From contig NC_134108.1 in NCBI RefSeq assembly GCF_040939455.1, positions 35,756,501-35,820,500 on the forward strand: 64,000 bases of DNA, given 5' to 3'. The position numbers and the translations under genes are program-made. The stretch comes from Microcebus murinus. Its lineage: Eukaryota; Chordata; Mammalia; Primates; Cheirogaleidae. Shown here in pieces: positions 49,265 to 59,870 of the stretch (positions are counted from its first letter, which is position 1; every line of letters begins with the position of its first letter). The notes below the pieces were generated by a model. It saw only the letters and a program-made list of their open reading frames with translations, did no database searches and was not told where the DNA came from.

Positions 49265-49486
49265 TAGTTTCTTAATCACAGCACTATTGATATTTTGTGC
49301 TGGATAATTCTTTGTTGTGGGAGGTTGTTGTATGCCCCATAAGAATGTCAACAGCGGTTTCCTGGCCTCTGTCCCTGCCCATTAGATACAGCTCCCCTCC
49401 TCCCACCTCCACTTTGCGACAAAAATGTCTCCAAATATTGCCAAGTGTCCCCTTGGGACAAAATCACCACAGGTTGAGAATCACTG
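49265..49486 (-). mobile_element. MER5A (hAT-Charlie MITE)
   Basis: Antisense MER5A: 'cagcactattgatattttgt', 'gctggataattctttgttgt' and 'ccaagtgtccccttgggaca', ending 'caggttgagaatcactg'. Flanks ATAGAATG and ATAGACCA are a degraded 8-bp duplication. Non-autonomous, no coding. Confidence 0.9.
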
Positions 49487-49839
49487 ATAGACCATATATT
49501 AACCTTTTATCTAGGAAGATACAGCAAGGAGAAGCAGCACTTCTTTCTTGAATATCTCAAGGGGGAAAACAAAAGAATCGGATTTTTGCCAGACTTGCTC
49601 TCTATTTTTCGGTCAGCTCCTAAAGTATACTTATGAATGTTTTCTGGGCAAATTTTCTTCAATCAATCTATTGCTATTTATTCTCTTGCCCAATTCCTCA
49701 CATAAATAACAGTTTACAAAATCTATTCCAAACATAGAATCTCATTTAATTTTTCTGCAACCATAAGTAGTGGGTACTAATATCTTCAGGGAAGCATCAA
49801 ATGTCACAAAAAGAAAGATTTGGAGGAAGACAGGCTAGA
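49487..49839. other. Intergenic, no recognised element
   Basis: AT-rich unique sequence; 49735-49790 could be a scrap of antisense MIR. Confidence 0.4.
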
Positions 49840-50035
49840 AAGCTTCAGTTCTGGTGCCACTGTTCCCCTGCTGTGAACATGGAGGCCAGTTCCTCAGCAT
49901 CTGTCACCTCAGTTTCCTCCTCTGAAATGTGGGATCATTAACACCTGCGAGGGAAGTTGGGAGACTTAAACAAGATGAGATATGTAAAAATGTACTGTGC
50001 TAGTAGAATCAGTTACAGCTTTTATTATTATCTCA
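49840..50035 (+). mobile_element. MIR SINE
   Basis: Sense MIR: 'cttcagttctggtgccactg', 'tgtcacctcagtttcctcct', 'ctgaaatgtgggatcattaa' and 'cagttacagcttttattatt'. Confidence 0.75.
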
Positions 50036-50526
50036 CCATGTCCAAAGCTTTGTGCACTATAGCACAGCTGCATACTAAAGCAGCTTTCTCAATAGTAGTG
50101 GATTTTGCCCCCTTTCCGGTCACAGATCCCTTTGAGGAGCCAATGAACAGAAAAATCCTCATAAGCAATACAATTTGTAGACAGCTTCAGGATATTCACG
50201 GATCTCCCTGAAGTGTATCTTGAGCCCAGGTAAAGAATCCCTCCAATGAGAGCCTTCTAATGTCAAACATCTTGTCTTCCAACCAATTCAAGTAAGGTAT
50301 ACCAAATCGCCTTCCATGCCTCCCGCTTTGAAATGGCACCACCTTCTGTGGAAATTGATTCCTATGTCCCCTTATGCTAGAAGGAGGTGTTTGACCAACA
50401 CATCCTTGTACTATACCATTGGTTTAGTGGAGTAGAAACAGGCAGACCGATTTCTTTTCTTCAGCAAAAAGGGTGAAGAAGGGTATTGGTACAAAGGGGT
50501 TCAAGGTCATCCAATATCATTAGTCA
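50036..50526. other. Intergenic, no recognised element
   Basis: Unique sequence. Confidence 0.5.
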
Positions 50527-51036
50527 CTATATTAATTTCCTATTACTGCTGTCACAAATCACCACAAACTTAGTAGCTTAACATAGTACAAATTTATTAT
50601 CTTATAGTTCTGAAGGTCAAAATGAGCTACATACAGCTACAATCAAGGGGGCAGCAGCACTGCATTCCTTTCCTGGAGCTCTAGGGAGAATCAACCTTTC
50701 TTGCCTTTTTCAGCTTGCATCACCTGACTGCATTCCTTGGCTTACCATCCCCTCCCATCTTCAAAGCCAGCAATGGCCAGGTGGGTCTTTTTGCATTACA
50801 GCACTTTGGCATTCACTCTTCTGCCTCCCTCTTCCTCCTTTAAGGACTCTTGGGATTACATTTGGCTTGTCTGGATAATCCAGGATAATCTTCCCATTTT
50901 AAGTTCAACTGATTAGCACACTTAATTCCATCTGCTACCATTCCCCTTTGCCATGTAATACAGCAATATTTACAAGTCCTGGAGAGATTAGCACATAGAC
51001 ATCCATCTGTGGGAGGCCATTATGCTAGCCCCCACA
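50527..51036 (+). mobile_element. MaLR solo LTR (MLT1 type), diverged
   Basis: 'tattaatttcctattactgc', 'tgtcacaaatcaccacaaac', 'aaatttattatcttatagtt' and 'ctagggagaatcaacctttc', ending 'ttatgctagcccccaca'. Same structure as the LTRs at 12.4 and 19.3 kb but older. Non-coding. Confidence 0.75.
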
Positions 51037-51997
51037 GGCACTTTCTTCTTCATGTTTTCTGCTGGTATGGCAGGAATAAATCCTGTTACAAGCCTTTATG
51101 AACATTTACAGTTTATAGAAGCAGGAATTTGTTTTTCCAAACAACCATTCATTTTTGTATAATATTCCCTCAGAAAACCCATATCATCTTTAAAATGGGG
51201 CCCCTCAATCACTATATGTACATAATTCATAATTTTTCAGCAAGTCAGTGTCTTCCAACTCCTGATAACTTAGGTAACTGGAGAAATTCTTTATGGCTCA
51301 CTACACTAACTTAAGATAACTAATATGCATTTTGTAAAGAAAGTTGCAAATTCAGGTAGAGATTCCCATAAAGACCAAATCAAGCCTGTGTGAATCAGAA
51401 AGAGCTCAAAGGAAATCAAGGCACTGTGGGCAAAAGAAGGAGACAAGTCTGTGCAGATGGAAACACAAGTTGCACTGTCCATTCACCATGTGGCTTGCAG
51501 TGCCTTTGCTTCATGACACCCATCTCTACAACGTCCCTCATAAAATCCTTCTACAAACCCAACATCTTCATCTTCCTTATTCTCCTCGACCTTTTGTTTG
51601 TTTTTGCGTTCCTCCAGTGGATCTCGCTACTTTGCCTCTGATCCTTCCTTCATTTAGCACCACCCACCATCACAGAAATGGCTTCCTGTTCATCATCCTA
51701 ACCATGTTTAATAGGAGCCCCACTGTCATTGGCATTCGTCTGGTTCTTAGTCAGATTTAATTATGTTGCTGAACCACTTCTCCAGAACAACTATTTTATG
51801 CCTTCTTTCTCCTTAACTCTCCAATGTCTTCTCCTCCATTCACAAATGCCCTGGTTTCCTCTCCCCCTAGGAACATGTTAAGATTGTACTCTACAGACCC
51901 CTTTTGAAGTTAGATGTGGCAGTGTTATTTTGCCAGTGATATGTAAGAGAAAGGTCATTTATTACTTTCAGGGGCAGAATTTAAGAGCTAGGGTCCT
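51037..51997. other. Intergenic; possibly old L2
   Basis: 51480-51890 is C/T-rich and may be a diverged sense L2, not certain. A 138-codon open frame at 51344-51760 has no known domain. The rest is unique. Confidence 0.4.
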
Positions 51998-52150
51998 AGC
52001 TGGGTGTGGTAGCTCATGCCTATCAATCCTAGCACTCTGGGAGGTGGGAGAATTGCTTGAGCCCAGGAGTTTGAGGTTTCTGTGAGCTATGATGATGCCA
52101 CTGCACTCTAGCCTAGAGCAAGACTCTGTCTCTAAAAACTGAAAAAAAAA
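51998..52150 (+). mobile_element. Internally deleted Alu (left-right arm fusion) with target-site duplication
   Basis: 153 bases that begin like an Alu left arm ('agctgggtgtggtagctcat', 'tagcactctgggagg') and end like a right arm ('tgtgagctatgatgatgcc', 'actgcactctagcc'), joined at the shared 'gcttgagcccaggagttt'. The flanks 51983-51997 and 52151-52165 match in 13 of 15 bases. Confidence 0.88.
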
Positions 52151-52399
52151 AAGAGCCAGGGTGCTACTTTTCTATTTTCCAATCTTGGCAATAGAGGAGC
52201 ACAGCAAGCCACCTAGCTCCCTGAATGAGGCTAGAGCAGCACCTGTTAGCTGACCTGTAATAGACACTTAGCATGAGAGAGAAATAAACCTTTGATGTGC
52301 TAAGATACAGGGGATAAGAAGGTTGCTTGTTACTACAACATATCCTGGCCTATACTTTGCTTCATATTGTGGTGAGAAAATATAAGCAATCAGAAGATA

Positions 52400-53795
52400 A
52401 TTTCTACAATCTCCCGTGAGCACACCTGCCATTGATTAATCACTATAAACTCTGCTTTCCTCCAGTATTATGGAGGAATTCTCCATACTTTTATCTAAAG
52501 CCAACTTTCATCTTGTACACTAGATTGGATATGCTTTCCCTTACTCAAGACCAGCGTTGGAGCATTTCTCTTCTCTGTATTCTGTACAATCAATTTTTCC
52601 TTCTCTATTAGATCACCTTCATCAGTAAATAAACATACTATAATCTCCCCTATCATTTAAAAAATTCTCTCCTCTAGTTGCCTCCATCCCTACCTCATTT
52701 GGAATGAGTTACAATACTTGCTTCCATTCCTTTCCAAATTTTCTCAGTAGGGTCCTGCTTACCCCACTACACTAAAAACTGCTCTTGTCAAGGTCACCAA
52801 TGGCATGGGAGATACTAAGTCTGGTATCTTGGTCCTTTACTGACATAGCATTCACTTGGTTCACCACATTCTTTCCTTCTTGAACTATTTTCTTCATTTG
52901 GCTGCCAGGACATAAATATTTCTTAATCCTCTTCCTACCTCATTGGGTGCTCCTTCTTGATCTTCCAGACTCAAAATGTTAGGGTGCAGCCCTTGGATAT
53001 CTTCTTATACCTTCAAATTATAACCAAAATTCAACATCTCACTACCTCCATTGCTACCACCCTGGACCAAACCAAAATCAAAAGAGTTATTTCAATAGTC
53101 TTCTAACTGGTCTTCCTACTTTCTCCCTGCCCCATATAGTTTATCCTCAAAATAGCAGCCAAAGAGATCTGTTTAAAAAGTAAATTAGAAGGACTTTCTT
53201 TTGCTCAAAGCCCTCCAAACAGCTTCCCATGTCATACAGAATAAAAGTCAAAGTCTTTACACGGGCCTCCAACATTTTCCATGAACTGGCCACTCACCTC
53301 CTTCCCACCTCATTACCTGCTACTCTCTCCCTGAGTTTCTTAGCTCTGGCCACATCAGCCTCTTTGTTATGCTAGAAATTACTATGGGTACTTCACTTCT
53401 GGGTATTTGTGTTGTGTTCTCAGCACCTAGAAGCCTCTCCATCTAAATCCTCTCCACCTCATCTTCTAAACTTAGATATCCTCATGATGCACTTGTTTTC
53501 TTTGAGAATGTTCAAGTGTCACTTTAGGAGTGAAGTCTTCCCTGATTACCTTATGTAATACTATACTCGAATCTCTAGCTATTTTATTCTGCTTGTTTTT
53601 CTCTAAAATACTTCTTTCCATCTGACATATTGTTTTGGTTTTTTCCTTTTTATCTGTCTTCCCTCAGCTGTAATATAAGCCCCATGAGGGCAGGAACTTT
53701 GTTTTATTCATTGATACACCCCTAGTGCCCAGAATAGTGCTTGGTGTAGGTCAAGGAATCAATAAACATTGAATAAGTATTTAATAAGTTATATA
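52400..53795 (+). mobile_element. L2, long sense copy
   Basis: 'gctcttgtcaaggtcaccaa', 'cattgggtgctccttcttga', 'ctccattgctaccaccctgg', 'tagtcttctaactggtcttc', 'aaagtctttacacgggcctc' and 'gccccatgagggcaggaac', then 'caataaacattgaataagta'. It follows the L2 consensus as I recall it over about 1.4 kb, with broken frames. Confidence 0.88.
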
Positions 53796-54274
53796 TTACC
53801 TGGAATAGCTATTGAACTTCAAGTGTATGTGAATCTTATATCAACTAAATAGTAAATAAGGAATAAGTCAGTGATAAAGAAAAAAAAAAACAACATTGAA
53901 ATGTATTAGAATCACCTTGGGGAATTTTGCTGCCTACATACTTCCTTCTTTCTCATTCTGCCTTCTCCTACCCTGCCCTTCTCTCCCCCACACCCAAAGT
54001 TGAAAACCTCAACAATATTTCTAAGATATGTTAGGGGAGAAAAATTATTTGGAGCCACTAGATTAGGTCTTATGATACTTAATTTTTGGTAAATCCTTTG
54101 AGCCTATATTGCTATGCATTCAGAGGATTTACAGCACATACCACTATGAAGTGTGAGTTAGTCTTTGAAGGTATGTCAGCATTTACTTTTAAAAAATCAT
54201 TTTGCAGATATTATCTTAAATAAACAGATTTATTTTGATATAACATGGTAATAGCTCTTGTAGTTCCAAGTAGT
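53796..54274. other. Intergenic, no recognised element
   Basis: AT-rich unique sequence with a short A10 run near 53881. Confidence 0.5.
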
Positions 54275-54465
54275 AAGTTCTTCCTGTGCCATTGGCCAAG
54301 TTAACCTTCAAAACTGCTACAAGTATAGCTGCTATACTTATGAAGAAACTGAAGTTTAGGGGTGAATGACCTGTCCAAGGTCACACCCGTAAGTAAGTGG
54401 CAGAGTTGGGTTTGGGACCCAGGAAGAGGAATCCAGAGCCTACGGCACTGTACCTCCATCCTCTG
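54275..54465 (-). mobile_element. MIR SINE, antisense
   Basis: Antisense MIR: 'gaagaaactgaagtttaggg', 'cctgtccaaggtcacacc', 'taagtaagtggcagagttgg' and 'cagagcctacggcactg'. Confidence 0.85.
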
Positions 54466-55929
54466 CTGTCCCTTCTATAAGATCATCGTATGGTCTACGT
54501 AGACATAAACTGCTTGCACTCCATCTGCACTACATTGGTTGCTCAGAAAGTTGCACATTTCTTCCTTCAAGCCATTGAGGCCATACCCGATGCTTACATC
54601 AAGGGACATCACTATGTCCTTTTATGAAGACTCTGGGTAATACCAGTAGGTTAAGATACCATCAGTCTTGAGATTGTCATCTTTTTCCCCCCATAAAAAA
54701 GATGTTCTAAAAAAATAACCTCCTTTCAGAGCTAAATCTCTAGTAAGTGATAAATGTTTATTAAGATATTCTGCTTCCCAAAAGGCTCACTTAAGAAACA
54801 CAGATACAATTTATTCTTTGAAGAGTCACTTTGGTACACGTGTTGGCTGTGATGATTTCCAACACAAGTAGTTCTAAAGGTAACATGGTAGGTTCTGGTA
54901 AGGCAATCTATAGGAAGGAAATGTGTAAGGAATATAAATACAAATAGAGACAGTCGACTCATGGGAACTCAGCACTGCAAGGAAAACAGTCTGGTGAATG
55001 GTGGTATCAGAAACTTGTACTTCTGTAAGTTTTTATTTTGGTGGTAGAGTTCCAAAAGTGCTTAGCTGCTTCTTTACAGCTGACCTTACCATATTGGATA
55101 CTGCCAATAGATGCCGGCTGTCTTAAAGGTTCCACAGAAGCCATTCTGTAGTTTTCTGTACCAACATCTTCTTGCTGAGATGAAGACACAAAAGACTATA
55201 GGTGAAAATGTTCTAGCACAATTGCTGGCGTAGTATTCTGGCCCCGATTGAACAAATTGTGAGACTGCAAGCAACACAAGCAGCAAGGACCAACCTTGTC
55301 TATTTCATCATCGAATCACCAGCATTTAGTATCAGGTATAAAACAGGCATTTGTGCTATGAATGGAAAAATTCTAATTCCTTTTTATTTACAACCCTTCT
55401 CCATCACTCTCCCTCCTCGAGTCCCTCAGTCTACTTGTACACTAACTACCTGTAAAAATCGGTACCACTGGTTGTTGATGGAATCAAGACAGATGGCTGT
55501 CTGTTCCATCTTTTTGAAGGCTGGGGATTCTTCAGCACTTGGTGTTGGGGAGGTTGTTTGCACCATGGGACTGCCCTTACTCCTTAGCCCATTTATGGCT
55601 CCCTTCAAAGTCTCCCAGTACTTCTGTCACGCCCAGTTAATTTTTCCCCTCCAAAGTCCTTTCCTAATGACTCTGTAAAAATGGCATAACCCATTTTGAA
55701 GTAACATTCCTTTATTTCTTCCCCCAATTAGCTGAGTTCCTAAAAGGTAAGATTTTGGCGCAATATTAGACAGGCCCTCTCCTCCAAGCACACGTCCGCC
55801 CCTCTGCCTCTCCCACAGGAACTGCAATCCATTTAAATGTCTGATGGAGTTAGGTGAGTGGCATTTCGCAAACAACAATTGAGAGCCTAGTACACCTCTA
55901 GCAGTGTCTGCCACCGATGGTGAAATGCC
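54466..55929. other. HDDC2 upstream region, no secure element
   Basis: About 1.5 kb before the promoter. 55285-55370 may be a scrap of the L2 3' end ('ccaaccttgtctatttcatc'). 55740-55930 has rising GC. Open frames on both strands lack recognisable domains. Confidence 0.45.
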
Positions 55930-55935
55930 CACGTG
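55930..55935. promoter_or_regulatory. Canonical E-box CACGTG in HDDC2 upstream region
   Basis: A palindromic CACGTG lies 187 bases upstream of the HDDC2 start codon, immediately before the polypurine tract. This hexamer is bound by several bHLH factors, including MYC/MAX, USF and HEY types. Only the match is seen; occupancy is not known. Confidence 0.4.
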
Positions 55936-55967
55936 GCAGCTACAGAAAGGCCTGAGAAAACTAGGGT

Positions 55968-56079
55968 GAAGAAGAGGAGGAGAAGGAAGAAGAGGGAGGA
56001 AGGGGTAAGGAGGAAGAGGGGAGGCAAAGAGGGGAGGAAGAAAAAGAGAGGGGGAGAGAGAGGGAAGGAGGGGGAGGAG
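55968..56079 (+). repeat. Polypurine (GGA/GAA/GAGG) tract upstream of HDDC2
   Basis: 112 bases that are purine on the + strand except T at 56006 and C at 56025. It ends 42 bases before the HDDC2 start codon, so it lies in the core promoter or 5' UTR. It is built from irregular AGG, GAA and GGGGA units rather than one exact unit. Tracts like this can form triplex or G-rich structures and bind GA-binding factors; whether this one does is inference. Confidence 0.85.
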
Positions 56080-56530
56080 CTTCGCCGCGCGGCCTACTCG
56101 GCCCTGCCGCCCTGTGGCCTCATGGCCTCGGCCTCCTCTGGCCGCGGGGCCGCGTCCCTGCTGCAGTTCCTGCGACTCGTGGGGCAGCTCAAGGTGAGCG
56201 GGCGCCTGGCCGGGGGCGGCCGCGCCGGGGGAGAGGCGGGGACGCCAGCGGGCGGGGACCGCGGGGCTGCGGGGCTTCCGGCTCCCAGCTCGCCCGCGGC
56301 CTTCCCCCTTCCTCCGCCTCCCACCAGCAGGACTCGGGAAGGCAAACCACCCCTCCTCCGGCTGCGGCCGCGCGTCCCGGACGGCCGGCGGAGGCAGAGC
56401 GCCGGCGGGGGCGGCGCCGAGGGTGGCGAGGGCAGACCGGGCCGCGCGGAGCCCGGTGCCCGGCGCGGACTTGCGCGGCCCAACGCCCGGGCCCTGCCTG
56501 CACCGAGCACTTTCCGGGCTCAGGACCCCA
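56080..56530 (+). promoter_or_regulatory. HDDC2: HDDC2 promoter CpG island
   Basis: A sharply bounded block of dense CpG and very high GC, the only one in the window. It covers the 5' UTR, exon 1 and the start of intron 1. Many GGGGCGG/CCGCCC-like strings are present and there is no TATA box near the start codon, consistent with a dispersed CpG-island promoter. The long open frames on both strands here are a by-product of the GC content. Confidence 0.85.
56122..56193 (+). CDS. HDDC2: HDDC2 coding exon 1 (residues 1-24)
   Basis: First coding exon of HDDC2, a small HD-domain metal-dependent phosphohydrolase. By homology with bacterial YfbR it acts as a 5'-deoxynucleotidase, dephosphorylating deoxyribonucleoside 5'-monophosphates. 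The exon starts at the first in-frame ATG: the frame is open upstream to a TGA at 55921-55923 but contains no other ATG. It encodes a short Ser/Ala/Gly-rich leader followed by SLLQFLRLVGQLK, which I recognise as the conserved HDDC2 N-terminus. The start context is moderate (C at -3, G at +4). The exon ends in AAG followed by the donor GTGAGCG at 56194, phase 0. From memory the human leader is 28 residues before the same junction, so this one seems about four residues shorter. It lies in a CpG island just downstream of a purine tract, as expected of a broadly expressed promoter. Confidence 0.93.
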
Positions 56531-58395
56531 GCAGGGTGTATGTGTGGGAGGGGGAAAGGTTGGTGCTTCCGAGCAGTAGGTGGGGAGAGCAGAATCCATT
56601 GGCCCTGCAGATTTTAAGTGGAGTGTTTTACCTGTCGCAGTTACCTCCCAAAATAAGACTTATGTATATAATACACACTGGAGTTTCATTATGTGCGCCT
56701 TCCCCTCCCTCCCATTGCAGTTAGATTTTGCAGAATTTCCCCAAGTTTAAAGCAGATTGTTTCATGCTACTGTGACTACTGTTTATAATATTCTGTAGAG
56801 ATGTAGAGTTCTGGGGAGAAAAATGCGGTTTCCCAAGATCACATGATCTGAATGAAAGGAAGAGTCACAGCGAGGGGTAGCTTCTAGCAGGTAGAAATGC
56901 CTTTTTTATCAACCTTCATCTTCAGACTTTGGAAGCCTGTCACTTGTTCAGGTTCAGAGCCTCATCACAATGTTTGCTGCTCGTGTGGAACAGGATTGTT
57001 TGAAGGCAAAAAGCCACTACTCTGGTAGTTGGGAAAAATGCGGTTTTGTTATGTCTTGTCGACCCATGTAAGTGACTAAGGTAAAATTCTCAATCAATGG
57101 AGGTTTACTAAGCCAAATTTAGGACCCACGTGGGAGAACACAAGCCATTGGCAGACCTGTGGCTGTTTTTGGAAGGGGAATTTGGGAGCTTCAGCATTTG
57201 CAGACATACAGAGAGAAAGAAACGAGTGAGGTGGCAAATGAGGTAAAATGAAAATGGTTACATTCTTATGAGGCCCTGGAATCTGCATTTTACTTAATGG
57301 GAGAAAAAGGGAGTGAAGGAAGCATCAATTATGTAGATGTCCCCGGGTAGGTGAAAGAATGTCTGATTCTGTGTGTCTCCAGTTCTGTTACCTGTAAAGA
57401 TGAACTAATAATTTGTATTAGTGCGAATGGAACAGGCTTTAGTGTTAGGTGCTAGACATAGTTACAATTTGCATGTCCTTGTTTATGCAAGTTTAGCAAG
57501 GAATTTCCTCAATGAATGATCTGCAGGGCCAGTTCTTCACAGGTGCCTGAGGCCTTTACCTTCACTTTTACATAAGGAGTTGCTTGTGGGGTAGCCCTGA
57601 GATTTTGGTTTTCTTTTTACAGTCTAAAGCTGGGGTCCCCAGCCCTCAGGCTACTGACCAAGGGGTATAGGTTCCGGCCTGTTAGGAACCAGGCTGCACA
57701 GCAGGAGGTAAGCAGCCTAGTAAGCTTTATTTGTATTTACAGCCACTCCCCATGGCTAGCGTCACCCGATAAGCTCCGCCTCCTGCTAGGTCAGCGGTGG
57801 CATTAGATTGTCATGGGAGCACGAAACCTGCTGTAAACTGCGCATGTGAGGGATCTAGGTTGGGTTCTCCTTATGAGAATCTAATGCCTGATGATCTGAG
57901 GTGGAGCTGAGGTGGTGATCTACAGCCGCTGCAAGTACAGATTATCATAAGCAGAGAGGTTTGCTCCCGCAATAAATATAATGCGCTTGAATTATCCTGA
58001 AACCATCCTCCTCCAACCCCCCACCCCCGGAAAAAAATCATCTATGAAATCGGTCCGTAGTGCCAAAAAGGTTGGGGACTACTGATCTAAAGGACTTGTA
58101 TATGTTCCATGATTACACATCAGTGACAGAATAACTTAGACTGTTGGACTTTAGTACTGTATACTTGTGAACTACCTCTCTCTGTCTTCCCCTTCCCTTT
58201 CATTCTCTGAACTCTATAGTTGACTTGATCATTTTATGTTGATCACTTTTGTTAGTTTAGTAAAGCATTTAATAGGTTCAGAAACCATGGCTCTGCTTCT
58301 GTGTGCTATTCCCTGGACATCTCTTGAAGGGCCTAGCAAATAGTTGAAATATTTTTTTTTAACCTCTTTTCCTTTTTCTTTTTCATATTTATTAG
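56194..58395 (+). other. HDDC2: HDDC2 intron 1
   Basis: GT-AG intron of 2.2 kb. Its first 330 bases are still CpG-rich, continuing the promoter CpG island. It contains the MER1/Charlie3 element at 57630-58084. The rest is unique sequence with no second exon or alternative start that I can support. Confidence 0.9.
57630..58084 (+). mobile_element. MER1 / Charlie3-type hAT transposon in HDDC2 intron 1
   Basis: Terminal repeats CTGGGGTCCCC... and ...GGTTGGGGACTACTG. Internal strings include 'cctgttaggaaccaggctgc', 'acagcaggaggtaagcagcc', 'gcattagattgtcatgggag', 'actgcgcatgtgagggatct', 'atgagaatctaatgcctgat' and 'tagtgccaaaaaggttgggg'. The 8-bp flanks GTCTAAAG (57622-57629) and ATCTAAAG (58085-58092) are the target-site duplication. 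No transposase open frame. Confidence 0.93.
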
Positions 58396-58517
58396 AGGGT
58401 CCCACGGACTGGGTGGATATACAGAAATGTTGAACAGCCAGAGAGTGTATCAGATCACATGTACCGGATGGCAGTTATGGCCATGGTGACCAAAGATGAC
58501 CATCTTAACAAAGACAG
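58396..58517 (+). CDS. HDDC2: HDDC2 coding exon 2 (residues 25-65, last codon split)
   Basis: Second coding exon, 122 bases, entered in phase 0 after the acceptor ...TTTATTAG and left in phase 2 at AG|GTATGC (donor at 58518). It encodes the start of the HD domain: [12 protein letters not shown], then [15 protein letters not shown], then TKDDHLNKD and the first two bases of an Arg codon. His45, in SDHMYRMA, is the expected first metal-ligand histidine of the HD fold. Trp31 sits 14 residues before it, the same spacing that I recall for Trp19 and His33 of YfbR. The preceding intron is 2.2 kb and carries a MER1/Charlie3 transposon. No frameshift or premature stop is seen, and the residues match human HDDC2 closely as I remember it. 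Confidence 0.95.
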
Positions 58518-58814
58518 GTATGCTGATCTGAACTTTACTGCTTTGAGGGGTTCTGCTGTGCACCACTTTTCATGACTGAGGCTGGTGTAAACTTCTTGTA
58601 GGTTAGCATATAAGTCAAGAAAAATTATTTGAGACAAACCATACAGATTCAGGATATGGGAAGGGGACCTCTGTGTTGATGGTTTCAATTGCTGTAAACT
58701 GTAATCTGGGTTTTCTATTGGCAAGTGATAGAGCCTGCTTTGGTCTCAGAGGAAACATAAGTGTGATATTAGTGTCTTGAAGGTGAGCGTGTTATGTTTA
58801 AAATTCTATCATTG

Positions 58815-58914
58815 GGTCCTTGCCTGCGAGAGTGGCCACTGCGTTGGTGCTCTGGGGCTTGGACCCTGGCTAGCCAGAAAAAAAAAAATAAAAAAATAAA
58901 TAAATAAAATAAAA
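58815..58914 (+). mobile_element. Small retroposed RNA copy (63-nt body plus A-rich tail)
   Basis: A 63-base GC-rich body (58815-58877) is followed by a 37-base A/AAAT tail. The unit is flanked by an exact 16-bp direct repeat TAAAATTCTATCATTG (58799-58814 and 58915-58930), the hallmark of L1-mediated retroposition. The body is not Alu, MIR or L2. 'ggcttggaccc' near its end vaguely resembles a tRNA-type Pol III B box, so it may be a truncated tRNA-derived SINE or a copy of another small RNA. Source not identified. Confidence 0.85.
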
Positions 58915-59684
58915 TAAAATTCTATCATTGTATTAGTACACTATGAGTTTTTTATCAGCCCCTTTATGAGCAGTAGCACCCATTTTCGAGATAACTTTGT
59001 GGAGCTGTTATCTTTTTGAGCACTATGCTTTTTGAGCACAGGACAAAAGTTTACTAGTACTATAAGACAGTAAGACAGTAAATAAATCCAAAATGAATTA
59101 CAGAGGCCTGAAGTGGCTTCTGCAAAAAGCACAAAGTTAGTTATGGTCAGAAATTAGCAAAGTATTCTAATAGTAGAAGAGATCACCAGTTCTCGGTTGA
59201 TCTTAATAGGGAAGGCAGAATCTCAGTTGAGCTTTAAAGGGGGTTTATGGAGGTAGAGAGGTAGGAGAAGGCAGTGCACATGGAGAGAAAGGTAGAGAAA
59301 CCAAACCCTTGACAGAGGAAAGTAAAGTATCTTAGAAATGAGAACTAAATTCATTTGATTATGGCAAAGGGTTCATTAGGAGTCTGATGAATCCTGTTAC
59401 TCAGCAGGTGGTGTGGAACTGAAGTGATTTTTGGCAAATAGTACAAGATGAAAGTGAAGTTGAATATAGATGAAATTAGGAGTAGTTCCAAGTTTGAATT
59501 GGACCAGAAAGAGACTGGAAGCAGGGAAATCTAAGGCTGTTTGGGTTTGTACTGCCTTAGTAATAGTGGGAATCGAAAACAAACAATAGTGGCCCTCTGG
59601 TGCATTTATCTCATTACTTGACTTTGTTATTTTGATAATGATTATTATAATCACTAATCATTAATCACCAATAATCATAACCAT

Positions 59685-59870
59685 TTGTTGAATGATCAGC
59701 ATGTGCCAGTAACATGAATTATCAAACTTAATTTTCATACCAACCTTATGAAGTATTATTAGCTCTTTTTTACAGATGACAAAATCAAGGGTAACGAAAT
59801 TGAGGATTTAAAGAAATTAAGTAACTAGATAAAGGTGACACAGTACTAAGTGTGGGACCAACTCTACAAA
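59685..59870 (-). mobile_element. MIR SINE, antisense, in HDDC2 intron 2
   Basis: Antisense MIR: 'ttgttgaatgatcagcatgt', 'gccagtaacatgaattatc', 'tttttacagatgacaaaatc' and 'taaagaaattaagtaactag'. Confidence 0.75.

Noticed and set aside
56094..56599. Long antisense open frames in the CpG island
   Set aside because: GC-rich DNA has few stop codons; the translations are Pro/Arg/Gly-rich with no domain, and they mirror the HDDC2 exon.
55933..56724. 263-codon open frame spanning the purine tract, exon 1 and intron 1 of HDDC2
   Set aside because: It depends on a GTG start, contains no ATG before 56122, and runs through the exon 1 donor into intron. Only 56122-56193 is coding.
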